A stretch of DNA of 27,941 nucleotides from a virus: positions 1-27,941 of the IMG/VR virus record IMGVR_UViG_3300034073_002560; one strand, written 5' to 3'. Under the pieces are notes generated by a model. That model saw only the letters and a program-made list of their open reading frames with translations. It was not told the origin of the DNA and ran no database searches. This document shows positions 8,041-12,466 of this stretch, piece by piece. The first letter of the stretch is position 1. Every line of letters begins with the position of its first letter. The translations under genes and the position numbers were made by a program.

Positions 8041-8235
8041 ATGGCTACTTCAGCAACAACATCCAAGGGCAACACAGCGTATGTGTCCAGCTGTAAATGT
8101 TCCCATGAGTTTCAGGATATGTTCTACGGAAGAGGGCTACGTCTTTTTAATAAGACAGAGCAGAAGGGAGCTGGAGACAATATGGTGAAGTGTCGCTGTA
8201 CTGTCTGCCTTTCAGTGAAGGACATTAAGCGTTAA
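8041..8235 (+). CDS. Small Cys-rich zinc-ribbon-like protein
   Basis: A 64-residue protein with two Cys pairs, CKC near residue 18-20 and CRCTVC near 51-56. The HEFQDMFYGRG segment between them is typical of a small phage protein family of unknown function. The cysteines could bind one zinc. ATG 8041 is preferred to an in-frame start 42 bases upstream that lies inside the previous gene; AAAGAGG precedes it. It follows the previous stop almost directly. Confidence 0.7.
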   Translation: MATSATTSKGNTAYVSSCKCSHEFQDMFYGRGLRLFNKTEQKGAGDNMVKCRCTVCLSVKDIKR

Positions 8236-8242
8236 CATAAAT

Positions 8243-8344
8243 GCCGGGGTTGCTAATGTTGGAATAAGAGGGAGCCTTATAAACTCCTAAAGCAATCTCC
8301 AGATAAGAGATGTAACGTGGGTTCGATTCCCACCCCCGGTACCA
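8243..8344 (+). tRNA. Atypical tRNA gene, 102 nt, anticodon uncertain
   Basis: The acceptor stem GCCGGGG/CCCCGGT (7 bp, G1:U72), T arm GTGGG-TTCGATT-CCCAC, A73 and an encoded CCA are all canonical. The lower half allows two foldings. In the first, GGAGC-CTTATAA-ACTCC is the anticodon arm (one C:A mismatch, U33 present, anticodon UAU), followed by a 29-base variable region with an ATCTC/GAGAT stem. In the second, GCT (8252-8254) and AGC (8291-8293) close the D arm around an extra hairpin, ATCTC-CAGATAA-GAGAT is the anticodon arm (anticodon GAU but A at position 33), and the variable loop is a normal GTAAC. Neither is fully standard. It lies 19 bases before an RNA ligase gene. Confidence 0.65.
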
Positions 8345-8363
8345 CAATCCATGGGAGACTACC

Positions 8364-8912
8364 ATGTTCAAGCCTTGGCCTAAAATTCCTAGATTGTCCA
8401 ATGAAAAGTTTTCCATCACTGAGAAGATAGATGGGACTAATGCTTGTATTGTGTGTTCGTACACAAATGAAACATGCAACCCACCCATCGCAACCATCCT
8501 TACTGAGGTTGGGCCTTTGAATATCTGGGCACAATCTCGTACCCGGTTTATAACCCCAGAGAGCGACAACTTTGGTTTTGCTAAGTGGGTACAGAATAAT
8601 TCTTTGGAGTTGGCGACCATTGGTCAGGGGCACCATTATGGTGAGTGGTGGGGACAGGGAATCCAGAGAGGATATGGAATGCCAGAGAAAGTGTTTAGTC
8701 TGTTCAATCCATTCATCACATCAAGTGTTACTAGGAATGTTCCTGTTCTGGCTGATGACATTTCATTTGAAATGCTCCCCACCATCATTGAAGATTGTCG
8801 CAGGTTCCTCCTCACTAAGGGAAGCCTAGCTAATCCAGGGTATGATAAGCCAGAAGGACTCATTGTACATGCCAAGCTGTCTCACGTAAGGTTTAAGATA
8901 ATTTTCCAGTAG
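8364..8912 (+). CDS. Minimal RNA ligase (Rnl family)
   Basis: A 182-residue nucleotidyltransferase of the RNA/DNA ligase superfamily. Motif I is EKIDGTN with the AMP-accepting K21, an SRTRF stretch (58-62) follows, motif III is GEWWG (E94), a FSLFNPF stretch resembles IIIa, motif IV is EGLIVH (E164), and a motif V-like RFK ends at K178. The chain stops four residues later, so there is no C-terminal domain as in T4 Rnl1 or Rnl2. The GEWWG and KxDGTN forms favour RNA ligase over DNA ligase. It probably seals nicked RNA. Its place between an odd tRNA and a cluster of tRNA-like RNAs suggests tRNA repair or maturation. No polynucleotide kinase is seen in the window. Confidence 0.85.
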   Translation: MFKPWPKIPRLSNEKFSITEKIDGTNACIVCSYTNETCNPPIATILTEVGPLNIWAQSRTRFITPESDNFGFAKWVQNNSLELATIGQGHHYGEWWGQGIQRGYGMPEKVFSLFNPFITSSVTRNVPVLADDISFEMLPTIIEDCRRFLLTKGSLANPGYDKPEGLIVHAKLSHVRFKIIFQ

Positions 8913-8937
8913 TGCGAACCAACACTCGGAGTGTGTT

Positions 8938-9126
8938 ATGAACAGAGCAGAGAGACGTAGGCGTACTAGGATTAAATGGAAACAAAGGGCTTCATATAAT
9001 ATACAGCACAAGAAAGTGAGGGAAACCCCCACACCATGCTCTTGCGAGATGTGTGGCAATCCAAGAAAGTGGTTTAAGGAAACTACATTACAGGAAAAGA
9101 TTAGTTTGTCTTCCCCTTCTTACTAG
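8938..9126 (+). CDS. Small basic CSCxMCGNPRK protein
   Basis: A 62-residue protein with a very basic start (MNRAERRRRTR) and a CSCEMCGNPRKWFKE motif at about 34-48. I associate this signature with small phage proteins of unknown function. The three cysteines could bind zinc, and the basic N-terminus suggests nucleic acid binding. A CGGAGTG ribosome site precedes ATG 8938. It comes 25 bases after the RNA ligase, so the two may be co-transcribed. Confidence 0.7.
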   Translation: MNRAERRRRTRIKWKQRASYNIQHKKVRETPTPCSCEMCGNPRKWFKETTLQEKISLSSPSY

Positions 9127-9136
9127 GAATACTAAA

Positions 9137-9301
9137 ATGAATTTCCAAAATGAGCTAATACTAGCCCTAGAAGACATGATTGGTTTGGTGTTGTTTAAGG
9201 ATGAGTTTAGGGATGATCCTATATTGCATCATGCTATACAGGTGTATAGAATAGTGGTAGAGTCGGGGGCAGTTGATTCAGCATTCTATGAAGATGATTA
9301 G
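9137..9301 (+). CDS. Small hypothetical acidic protein
   Basis: A 54-residue acidic helical protein (MNFQNELILALEDMIG...), not recognised. ATG 9137 is chosen because ACTAGGAATACTAAA supplies an AGGA ribosome site; the frame stays open upstream to 9053 but would overlap the previous gene. It is the last coding gene before the 571-base RNA-rich stretch. Confidence 0.6.
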   Translation: MNFQNELILALEDMIGLVLFKDEFRDDPILHHAIQVYRIVVESGAVDSAFYEDD

Positions 9302-9374
9302 TGTATAAAAGGTTACACGCCTCTGCTTGCAAGCGCACCATGTAGGCATGATGTTGTACAGCATACATGCACAG
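9302..9374 (+). other. Non-coding leader of the RNA cluster
   Basis: No convincing gene. Right after the upstream stop, GTGTA (9301-9305) and TACAC (9314-9318) can form a hairpin. GCTTGCAAGC (9325-9334) is a perfect palindrome. CATGTA and TACATG (about 9339-9369) can close a longer imperfect stem. It is probably the 5' part of the structured RNA region that follows. Confidence 0.4.
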
Positions 9375-9408
9375 CCTGAGCATGCTTCCTATAAAAACGG
9401 CTCAACTA
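9375..9408 (+). repeat. RNA leader repeat, copy 1, before first tRNA-like gene
   Basis: It begins CCTGAGCATG, has an AAAAAC run and ends GCTCAACTA one base before the tRNA-like 5' end at 9410. TGAGC (9377-9381) can pair with GCTCA (9400-9404). Alternatively GCATG (9380-9384) pairs with CATGC upstream (9366-9370). The two pairings exclude each other. A second copy stands at 9711-9739. Confidence 0.6.
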
Positions 9409-9409
9409 T

Positions 9410-9490
9410 GACAACCGTGGTGTAAAGGTAGCACCCGCTAGGGTAAACTCCGGGGCGGGGTACAGGTTCGACTCCTGTCTGTTGTCACCA
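9410..9490 (+). tRNA. tRNA-like RNA, normal D and T arms, odd anticodon region
   Basis: The D arm GTGT-AAAGGTA-GCAC has A14, G18G19 and A21. The T arm ACAGG-TTCGACT-CCTGT, U8, A73 and encoded CCA are canonical. The acceptor is 8 nt per side, GACAACCG/CTGTTGTC, with 6 bp, one C:U mismatch and a G:C pair. The anticodon region (9435-9461) is 27 bases where 23 are usual and gives no clean 5-bp/7-nt arm. The best folds are a CCGCT/GGCGG-type stem with a 14-base loop, or CTAGG/CCGGG with one A:G mismatch and loop GTAAACT. So the amino acid cannot be assigned. It ends 3 bases before the next tRNA-like RNA. Confidence 0.6.
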
Positions 9491-9493
9491 AAT

Positions 9494-9597
9494 GGGGACG
9501 TTAGGACAACTCTGACTTGGGGGTATCCCGTACACGGGAAGTGGTTCAGAATTTACCTAAGTCAGCGTGGTGGGCGCGAATCCCACAGTCTCCACCA
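9494..9597 (+). ncRNA. tmRNA-end-like, alanine-acceptor-like RNA without message domain
   Basis: The 5' end GGGGACGTTA and 3' end GTCTCCACCA form an acceptor stem with G3:U70 and A73, the alanyl-tRNA synthetase identity elements. The ends resemble, from memory, bacterial tmRNA (GGGGACGTTA...CCGTCTCCACCA). The T stem is GTGGG/CCCAC, but the loop is CGCGAAT, losing T54 and T55. In place of a D stem there are 11 bases. In place of an anticodon stem there is a 10-bp helix (9512-9521 with 9556-9565, one G:U), as P2 does in tmRNA. Inside lies the hairpin TCCCG-TACA-CGGGA. There is no room for a tag reading frame. A decayed tRNA is the alternative. Confidence 0.5.
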
Positions 9598-9612
9598 CGG
9601 AAACCGGATGAA

Positions 9613-9706
9613 TTAAGCAGGCCGCAGATGGGCGCACTAAACCCCTATAGCATAGGGTAAACACCGCCTGAGATAGCTACTCAGCAGGTCAAGTGTCACT
9701 GCTTAT
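9613..9706 (+). ncRNA. Structured non-coding RNA between tRNA-like genes
   Basis: TAAGCAG (9614-9620) and CTGCTTA (9699-9705) form a 7-bp closing helix. Within it, GGCG/CGCC (9631-9634 with 9665-9668) encloses a strong hairpin CCCTAT-AGC-ATAGGG (9643-9657). CTGAG-ATAGCTA-CTCAG (9668-9684) follows, with the size of an anticodon arm. The layout is cloverleaf-like, but there is no T arm and no CCA. It may be a processed RNA, a linker or a decayed tRNA. Confidence 0.35.
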
Positions 9707-9710
9707 GTAT

Positions 9711-9739
9711 CCTGAGCATGATACAAAACTGCTCAACTA
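9711..9739 (+). repeat. RNA leader repeat, copy 2, before last tRNA-like gene
   Basis: CCTGAGCATG...AAAACT...GCTCAACTA ends one base before the tRNA-like 5' end at 9741, as copy 1 does at 9410. TGAGC (9713-9717) pairs with GCTCA (9731-9735), or TGTATC (9706-9711) pairs with GATACA (9720-9725); the two exclude each other. The shared core is identical while the flanking arm differs yet still pairs. Confidence 0.6.
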
Positions 9740-9740
9740 A

Positions 9741-9841
9741 GACACCTGTGGCTGAATATGGCAAAGGAATAGGGAGGAGTTGGTACCGAGGCGCAAGCCA
9801 TGCGCAGGCTTCGCGGGTTCGAGTCCCGTCAGGTGTCGCCA
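9741..9841 (+). tRNA. tRNA-like RNA with 8-bp acceptor and odd lower half
   Basis: The acceptor GACACCTG/CAGGTGTC pairs perfectly over 8 bp, followed by G73 and encoded CCA. The T arm is GCGGG-TTCGAGT-CCCGT. U8 and a Ser/Leu-like start (TGGCTGAATATGGCAAAGG) suggest a type II tRNA, but no matching D-stem 3' strand exists. No anticodon arm is found where expected. The only good hairpins are GCGC-AAGCCAT-GCGC and, overlapping it, AAGCC-ATGCGCA-GGCTT. The second has U33 and would read GCG, but it leaves one variable-loop base. An 8-bp acceptor recalls tRNA-Sec, yet no UCA anticodon is present. Amino acid unknown. Confidence 0.5.
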
Positions 9842-9872
9842 AATTCATTACTAGTACTAAAAAGGTGAGTGT

Positions 9873-10112
9873 ATGTCTTCTACTCTCTGGATAGAATACA
9901 GAAATGATGATACTAGATTACAGCCAGCTTACCCATTCGTGGAACATGAAGAAGGATATGGTTGGGTATTGGTTTGGGACGGAACTCAAACACGAATAGC
10001 ATGTAAGGTTTGGGATGACGATGAGAATAATGAGTGGCATTGGGCAGCAGACGATGGGGAGTGGCTAGACGCAATCACTCACTGGATGCCCTTACCACCA
10101 CCACCAATGTAG
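9873..10112 (+). CDS. DUF551-like small protein
   Basis: A 79-residue acidic, Trp-rich protein. The C-terminus AITHWMPLPPPPM matches the THWMPLP-type signature of DUF551, a short domain common in phage and prophage accessory genes with no known function. AAAAAGGTGAGTGT gives the ribosome site. It opens the accessory gene block after the RNA cluster; the next gene starts 9 bases later. Confidence 0.75.
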   Translation: MSSTLWIEYRNDDTRLQPAYPFVEHEEGYGWVLVWDGTQTRIACKVWDDDENNEWHWAADDGEWLDAITHWMPLPPPPM

Positions 10113-10121
10113 GAAATAGCA

Positions 10122-10439
10122 ATGAATATCACACCTGATTTTATTGGTAAGAATTTAGAGCTGTCTCCCCCTATGGGTGAGATGATGTGGGAGCAGGCAA
10201 TGGCAATGGATTGGCCTGACGGGTGGAGAGTACCCACGCGGGCAGAGCTTGTTACAGTGTATGACGAGGCAACAGAATGTGGACATAAGTTTTCAAACCA
10301 CTCGGATGTCTGGTCATCTTCCTCTCATGCTCCAGCTCATACGGGGGCATGGCTTGTGTACTTCGGCGTTGGCTATTCCGTCACTGGCAGCAAGTTTCTT
10401 TCACACATTGTCAGGTTAGTTAAGGAGGTGAGGAAATGA
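10122..10439 (+). CDS. DUF1566 protein, paralogue 1
   Basis: A 105-residue protein with the DUF1566 pattern: WPDGWRVPTRAEL (about 28-40), then WSSSSHA, then a strand pair ending VRLVKE. DUF1566 is a C-type-lectin-like (Lcl C-terminal) domain found in surface and phage proteins. No signal peptide is visible, so its site of action is open. A second copy of the same family is at 15345-15671 (WPDGWRLPTRIEL, WSTTSY, IRLVRE). It ends overlapping the next gene by 4 bases (ATGA). Confidence 0.8.
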   Translation: MNITPDFIGKNLELSPPMGEMMWEQAMAMDWPDGWRVPTRAELVTVYDEATECGHKFSNHSDVWSSSSHAPAHTGAWLVYFGVGYSVTGSKFLSHIVRLVKEVRK

Positions 10440-10729
10440 GTTACACAAAAGGCCCGTGGTCTTATGCCATTAGTGGAGATACCAACTACGCGAGGATATA
10501 TTTGCACGGATTTGGTCGCATGGACCCCATTCACGGTGGGGACTCGTTGTGTGGATACTGTGGAGAAGCAAATGCTAGACTCATCTCGGCCGCTCCAGAT
10601 CTTCTGGAGGCATTGGAGGAAGTACTGGATAATTGGAGGTATTGCGCCTCTTTAATGGAAGGCAGGGAAGCATATGACAAAGCAAGATCTGCTATTGCTA
10701 AAGCTAGGGGGCAGGTAGATGAGCGTTGA
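10436..10729 (+). CDS. APDLLEALE-type small phage protein, paralogue 1
   Basis: A 97-residue protein with the motif ANARLISAAPDLLEALEE (about 45-62), common among small phage accessory proteins of unknown function. It starts with TKGPW and ends with an Ala/Lys-rich helix (AIAKARGQ). Its start overlaps the DUF1566 stop by 4 bases with AGGTGAGGAA upstream. A paralogue follows at 10835-11107. Confidence 0.75.
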   Translation: MSYTKGPWSYAISGDTNYARIYLHGFGRMDPIHGGDSLCGYCGEANARLISAAPDLLEALEEVLDNWRYCASLMEGREAYDKARSAIAKARGQVDER

Positions 10730-10799
10730 AACATATATACCAGCAATATTTATAGTTCTCATTACAGCAGTGTCGTGTTTTGCTATCTTTTGTCACTAG
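10719..10799 (+). CDS. 26-residue membrane peptide
   Basis: A tiny frame starting at ATG 10719 inside the end of the previous gene. It consists almost entirely of one hydrophobic segment (YIPAIFIVLITAVSCFAIF) with MSVET before it and CH after it. A G-rich ribosome site (GGGGGCAGG) precedes the ATG. It fits the pattern of tiny single-span phage membrane peptides whose roles are mostly unknown. The hydrophobic content and the coupled start support it; its shortness limits confidence. Confidence 0.45.
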   Translation: MSVETYIPAIFIVLITAVSCFAIFCH

Positions 10800-10834
10800 A
10801 GATGTTACCAATCAGGTAAACTAGAGGTGGTTAA

Positions 10835-11107
10835 ATGAGTCGCACAAAAACCCCCTGGAGGGTTGAAATATATTTTGAGCCATTTAATTCGCACACCCAT
10901 ACTTACCAAGTGGTGAGCGATGACGGGTTAATTGTAGCAAAGTGTGGAACTGGAGGCTCAGAGGTAGCAAATGATGCCAAACTAATAGCCGCAGCCCCCG
11001 ATCTGCTGGAGGCGCTGGAGGAAATCCTAGGCTGGCAATCGCTGGCACCAAAGTCGGTAGTTGAGCGAGCACATGCTGCAATAGCCAAGGTTAAGGGGGA
11101 GAAATGA
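10835..11107 (+). CDS. APDLLEALE-type small phage protein, paralogue 2
   Basis: A 90-residue protein sharing the TKxPW start, the AKLIAAAPDLLEALEEIL core (about 49-66) and the AIAKVKG end with the gene at 10436, so the two arose by duplication. Their first halves differ. The AGAGGTGGTTAA ribosome site is good. Function unknown. Confidence 0.75.
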   Translation: MSRTKTPWRVEIYFEPFNSHTHTYQVVSDDGLIVAKCGTGGSEVANDAKLIAAAPDLLEALEEILGWQSLAPKSVVERAHAAIAKVKGEK

Positions 11108-11151
11108 AATACAGAAATAAATTAAAACATAAGCAAGTACAGCACAGGTGA
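11104..11151 (+). CDS. Possible 15-residue basic peptide
   Basis: ATG 11104 overlaps the upstream stop (ATGA) after GGGGGAGAA. The frame gives MKYRNKLKHKQVQHR, very basic. It may be a translated leader that keeps ribosomes moving between genes, or chance. No other evidence is available at this size. Confidence 0.25.
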   Translation: MKYRNKLKHKQVQHR

Positions 11152-11155
11152 AGAA

Positions 11156-11200
11156 ATGAACGAGTATGTAGTTATACCTAGAGGAGGGAAAGAACCATGA
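11156..11200 (+). CDS. Possible 14-residue peptide coupled to next gene
   Basis: ATG 11156 follows AGGTGAAGAA closely, and its stop overlaps the next start (ATGA at 11197-11200). The peptide is MNEYVVIPRGGKEP. Its end contains the AGAGGAGGGAAAG ribosome site of the next gene, so its translation could control that gene. Equally it may be chance. Confidence 0.25.
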   Translation: MNEYVVIPRGGKEP

Positions 11201-11406
11201 GATGCCCGATGTGTGGAAGCAAAGAGTGCTGTGGTGGGGAAATGAACATTGAAGTTCAAGCGCTGCAACAGGCGCTTGAAGGCTTGCTCACCATCGCAGG
11301 ATACGTGACTATGTCGGACATGGAATTGCGTGAAGAAATGCTGCAAGGTAATGAGGTAGCAAAGCCAATCCTCGTTGCACGGGCGGCGTTACGAGGCGAG
11401 GTATAA
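11197..11406 (+). CDS. Small zinc-knuckle-like protein
   Basis: A 69-residue protein starting MRCPMCGSKECC, a Cys-x2-Cys...Cys-Cys cluster that could bind zinc, followed by a helical acidic body (ALQQALEGLLTIAGY...). A strong GAGGAGGGAAAG ribosome site precedes it. Not recognised as a named family. It lies just upstream of the tRNA-Arg promoter region. Confidence 0.65.
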   Translation: MRCPMCGSKECCGGEMNIEVQALQQALEGLLTIAGYVTMSDMELREEMLQGNEVAKPILVARAALRGEV

Positions 11407-11428
11407 CTGTAGCGCCTAACTATCACCA

Positions 11429-11458
11429 TTGCACATCAAATAGCATAATGTTATGCTA
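11429..11458 (+). promoter_or_regulatory. Sigma70-like promoter with palindromic operator before tRNA-Arg
   Basis: TTGCAC (11429-11434) and TATGCT (11452-11457) stand 17 bases apart, a workable -35/-10 pair. TAGCATAA-TG-TTATGCTA (11441-11458) is a perfect 8+2+8 inverted repeat covering the spacer end and the -10. Transcription would begin near 11464, just before the tRNA 5' end at 11468. The palindrome looks like a repressor or activator site, or a short hairpin. Confidence 0.45.
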
Positions 11459-11467
11459 ACAATATAA

Positions 11468-11544
11468 GTCCCCGTAGCTCAATAGGATAGAGCAACAGCC
11501 TTCTAAGCTGTAGGTTGCAGGTTCAAGCCCTGCCGGGGACGCCA
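11468..11544 (+). tRNA. tRNA-Arg (anticodon UCU)
   Basis: A complete canonical cloverleaf: acceptor GTCCCCG/CGGGGAC, D arm GCTC-AATAGGATA-GAGC, anticodon arm ACAGC-CTTCTAA-GCTGT with anticodon TCT, variable loop AGGTT, T arm GCAGG-TTCAAGC-CCTGC, G73 and encoded CCA. It reads AGA (and AGG by wobble), which is frequent in several genes here such as the methyltransferase at 21842. It is the only fully normal tRNA in the window and contrasts with the odd ones at 8243-9841. Confidence 0.97.
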
Positions 11545-11562
11545 ATCATACTAGGAATATTT

Positions 11563-11751
11563 ATGTCTATTTCATACTCACTAGAACTTCTCTATCATTA
11601 CAGATGCAGTGAATGTAATAAGTGGTGGAGTGTTGCTGATATGACCCCTGTTCCTAACACAACATGTCCACATTGTGGGAACACCAGTATACCATTCCCT
11701 ATAGAAAACACATTAGAGGTGGGGTATGCAAACACCAGAGAGATGCTGTGA
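11563..11751 (+). CDS. Small zinc-ribbon protein
   Basis: A 62-residue protein with two Cys pairs, CSEC (about 16-19) and CPHC (about 35-38), spaced as in a zinc ribbon. ATG 11563 follows ACTAGGAATATTT; the frame runs upstream into the tRNA, which rules out earlier starts. The end overlaps the next gene by 26 bases. Probably a nucleic acid or protein binding module; function unknown. Confidence 0.7.
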   Translation: MSISYSLELLYHYRCSECNKWWSVADMTPVPNTTCPHCGNTSIPFPIENTLEVGYANTREML

Positions 11752-12031
11752 TGATTGTTTCTGGGCAGAGAGACACAAACACCATACAGCCGTGTTAGCT
11801 GATGAGGTGTTTCTATGTACTTATGGAGTGTGGGCCAAACATCCTGTTCCCTACGATTGGGTGTGTGAGAATTATATATACAGATATGGAAAACTAGGCT
11901 ATTGTCTAACATGGAAGCATAATAGGTATGGGATAGAGGAACGCCACCTCTCCTCTCTGCCACTGGCCTTACAAAATACAATCAAAGAAACAGTGCATAT
12001 TATGCCTAATAAAATAGAGGAGGGAAGATGA
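11726..12031 (+). CDS. Hypothetical Cys/His-rich protein
   Basis: A 101-residue protein with an N-terminal cluster CCDDCFWAERHKHH and further cysteines near 31, 47 and 60, which together might bind a metal. The AGAGGTGGGGT ribosome site lies inside the end of the previous gene. No family recognised. Confidence 0.65.
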   Translation: MQTPERCCDDCFWAERHKHHTAVLADEVFLCTYGVWAKHPVPYDWVCENYIYRYGKLGYCLTWKHNRYGIEERHLSSLPLALQNTIKETVHIMPNKIEEGR

Positions 12032-12204
12032 GCAAGATACCAAACCCTGGCAGTGATGAGGCTGTAGACATGGGATGTATATGTCCTGTGCTGGATAATG
12101 ATTATGGTAATGGGCTCCCATATTTAGAGGGAGCATTCTGGATAACACAAGGGTGCCCTATTCATGCTCCAGATATTATAGAAGAGGAAGAAGATGAAAC
12201 TTGA
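12028..12204 (+). CDS. 58-residue NPGSDEA...CxCP protein
   Basis: A short frame starting ATG 12028 after GAGGAGGGAAG and overlapping the previous stop by 4 bases. It reads MSKIPNPGSDEAVDMGCICP at its start, then DNDYGNG, then FWITQGCPIH and an acidic tail. The NPGS...GCxCPVxDNxxGxG...GCPxH pattern recurs in small phage proteins of unknown function, which supports coding despite the size. Three cysteines and a histidine could bind zinc. Confidence 0.75.
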   Translation: MSKIPNPGSDEAVDMGCICPVLDNDYGNGLPYLEGAFWITQGCPIHAPDIIEEEEDET

Positions 12205-12466
12205 AATTGAAATCACAGAGGAAGAAATCCGTAGTGCTATAGAGCGTAAGGTTAGGGTGGCTGTGGCAGACCAAGCTAGCAACTACGGCACAGATGTGTA
12301 CATAAAGGAACAAGTTAAGGCTCGTTGGAAAGCAGCTGTCGATGCTTTAATACAGGAGGCTTTAGGCGATAGCTCCCGACTACGCACAAAGATAGCGAAT
12401 GAGTTGGAAAGAAAGTTGAGAGCACAACTGAACGCTGCCATTAAGAGCAAAGAGAGAGCAACATGA
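12194..12466 (+). CDS. Helical charged small protein
   Basis: A 90-residue protein, highly charged and predicted by eye to be almost all helix (EIEITEEEIRSAIERKV...ELERKLRAQLNAAIKSK), possibly a coiled coil. It starts within the end of the previous gene after GAGGAAGAAG and ends overlapping the nuclease start by 4 bases. Its coupling to the nuclease suggests a related role, but no function can be named. Confidence 0.65.
   Translation: MKLEIEITEEEIRSAIERKVRVAVADQASNYGTDVYIKEQVKARWKAAVDALIQEALGDSSRLRTKIANELERKLRAQLNAAIKSKERAT

Noticed and set aside
9319-9340. Further tRNA ending in GCACCA near 9334-9339
   Set aside because: No T arm and no matching acceptor 5' strand; the GCTTGCAAGC palindrome alone does not make a tRNA.
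9494-9597. Complete phage tmRNA
   Set aside because: Only the terminal parts look like tmRNA; at 104 bases there is no message domain, resume codon or tag reading frame.
9741-9841. tRNA-Sec because of the 8-bp acceptor
   Set aside because: No UCA anticodon, no 6-bp D stem and no typical long variable arm; the phage shows no selenoprotein machinery in the window.
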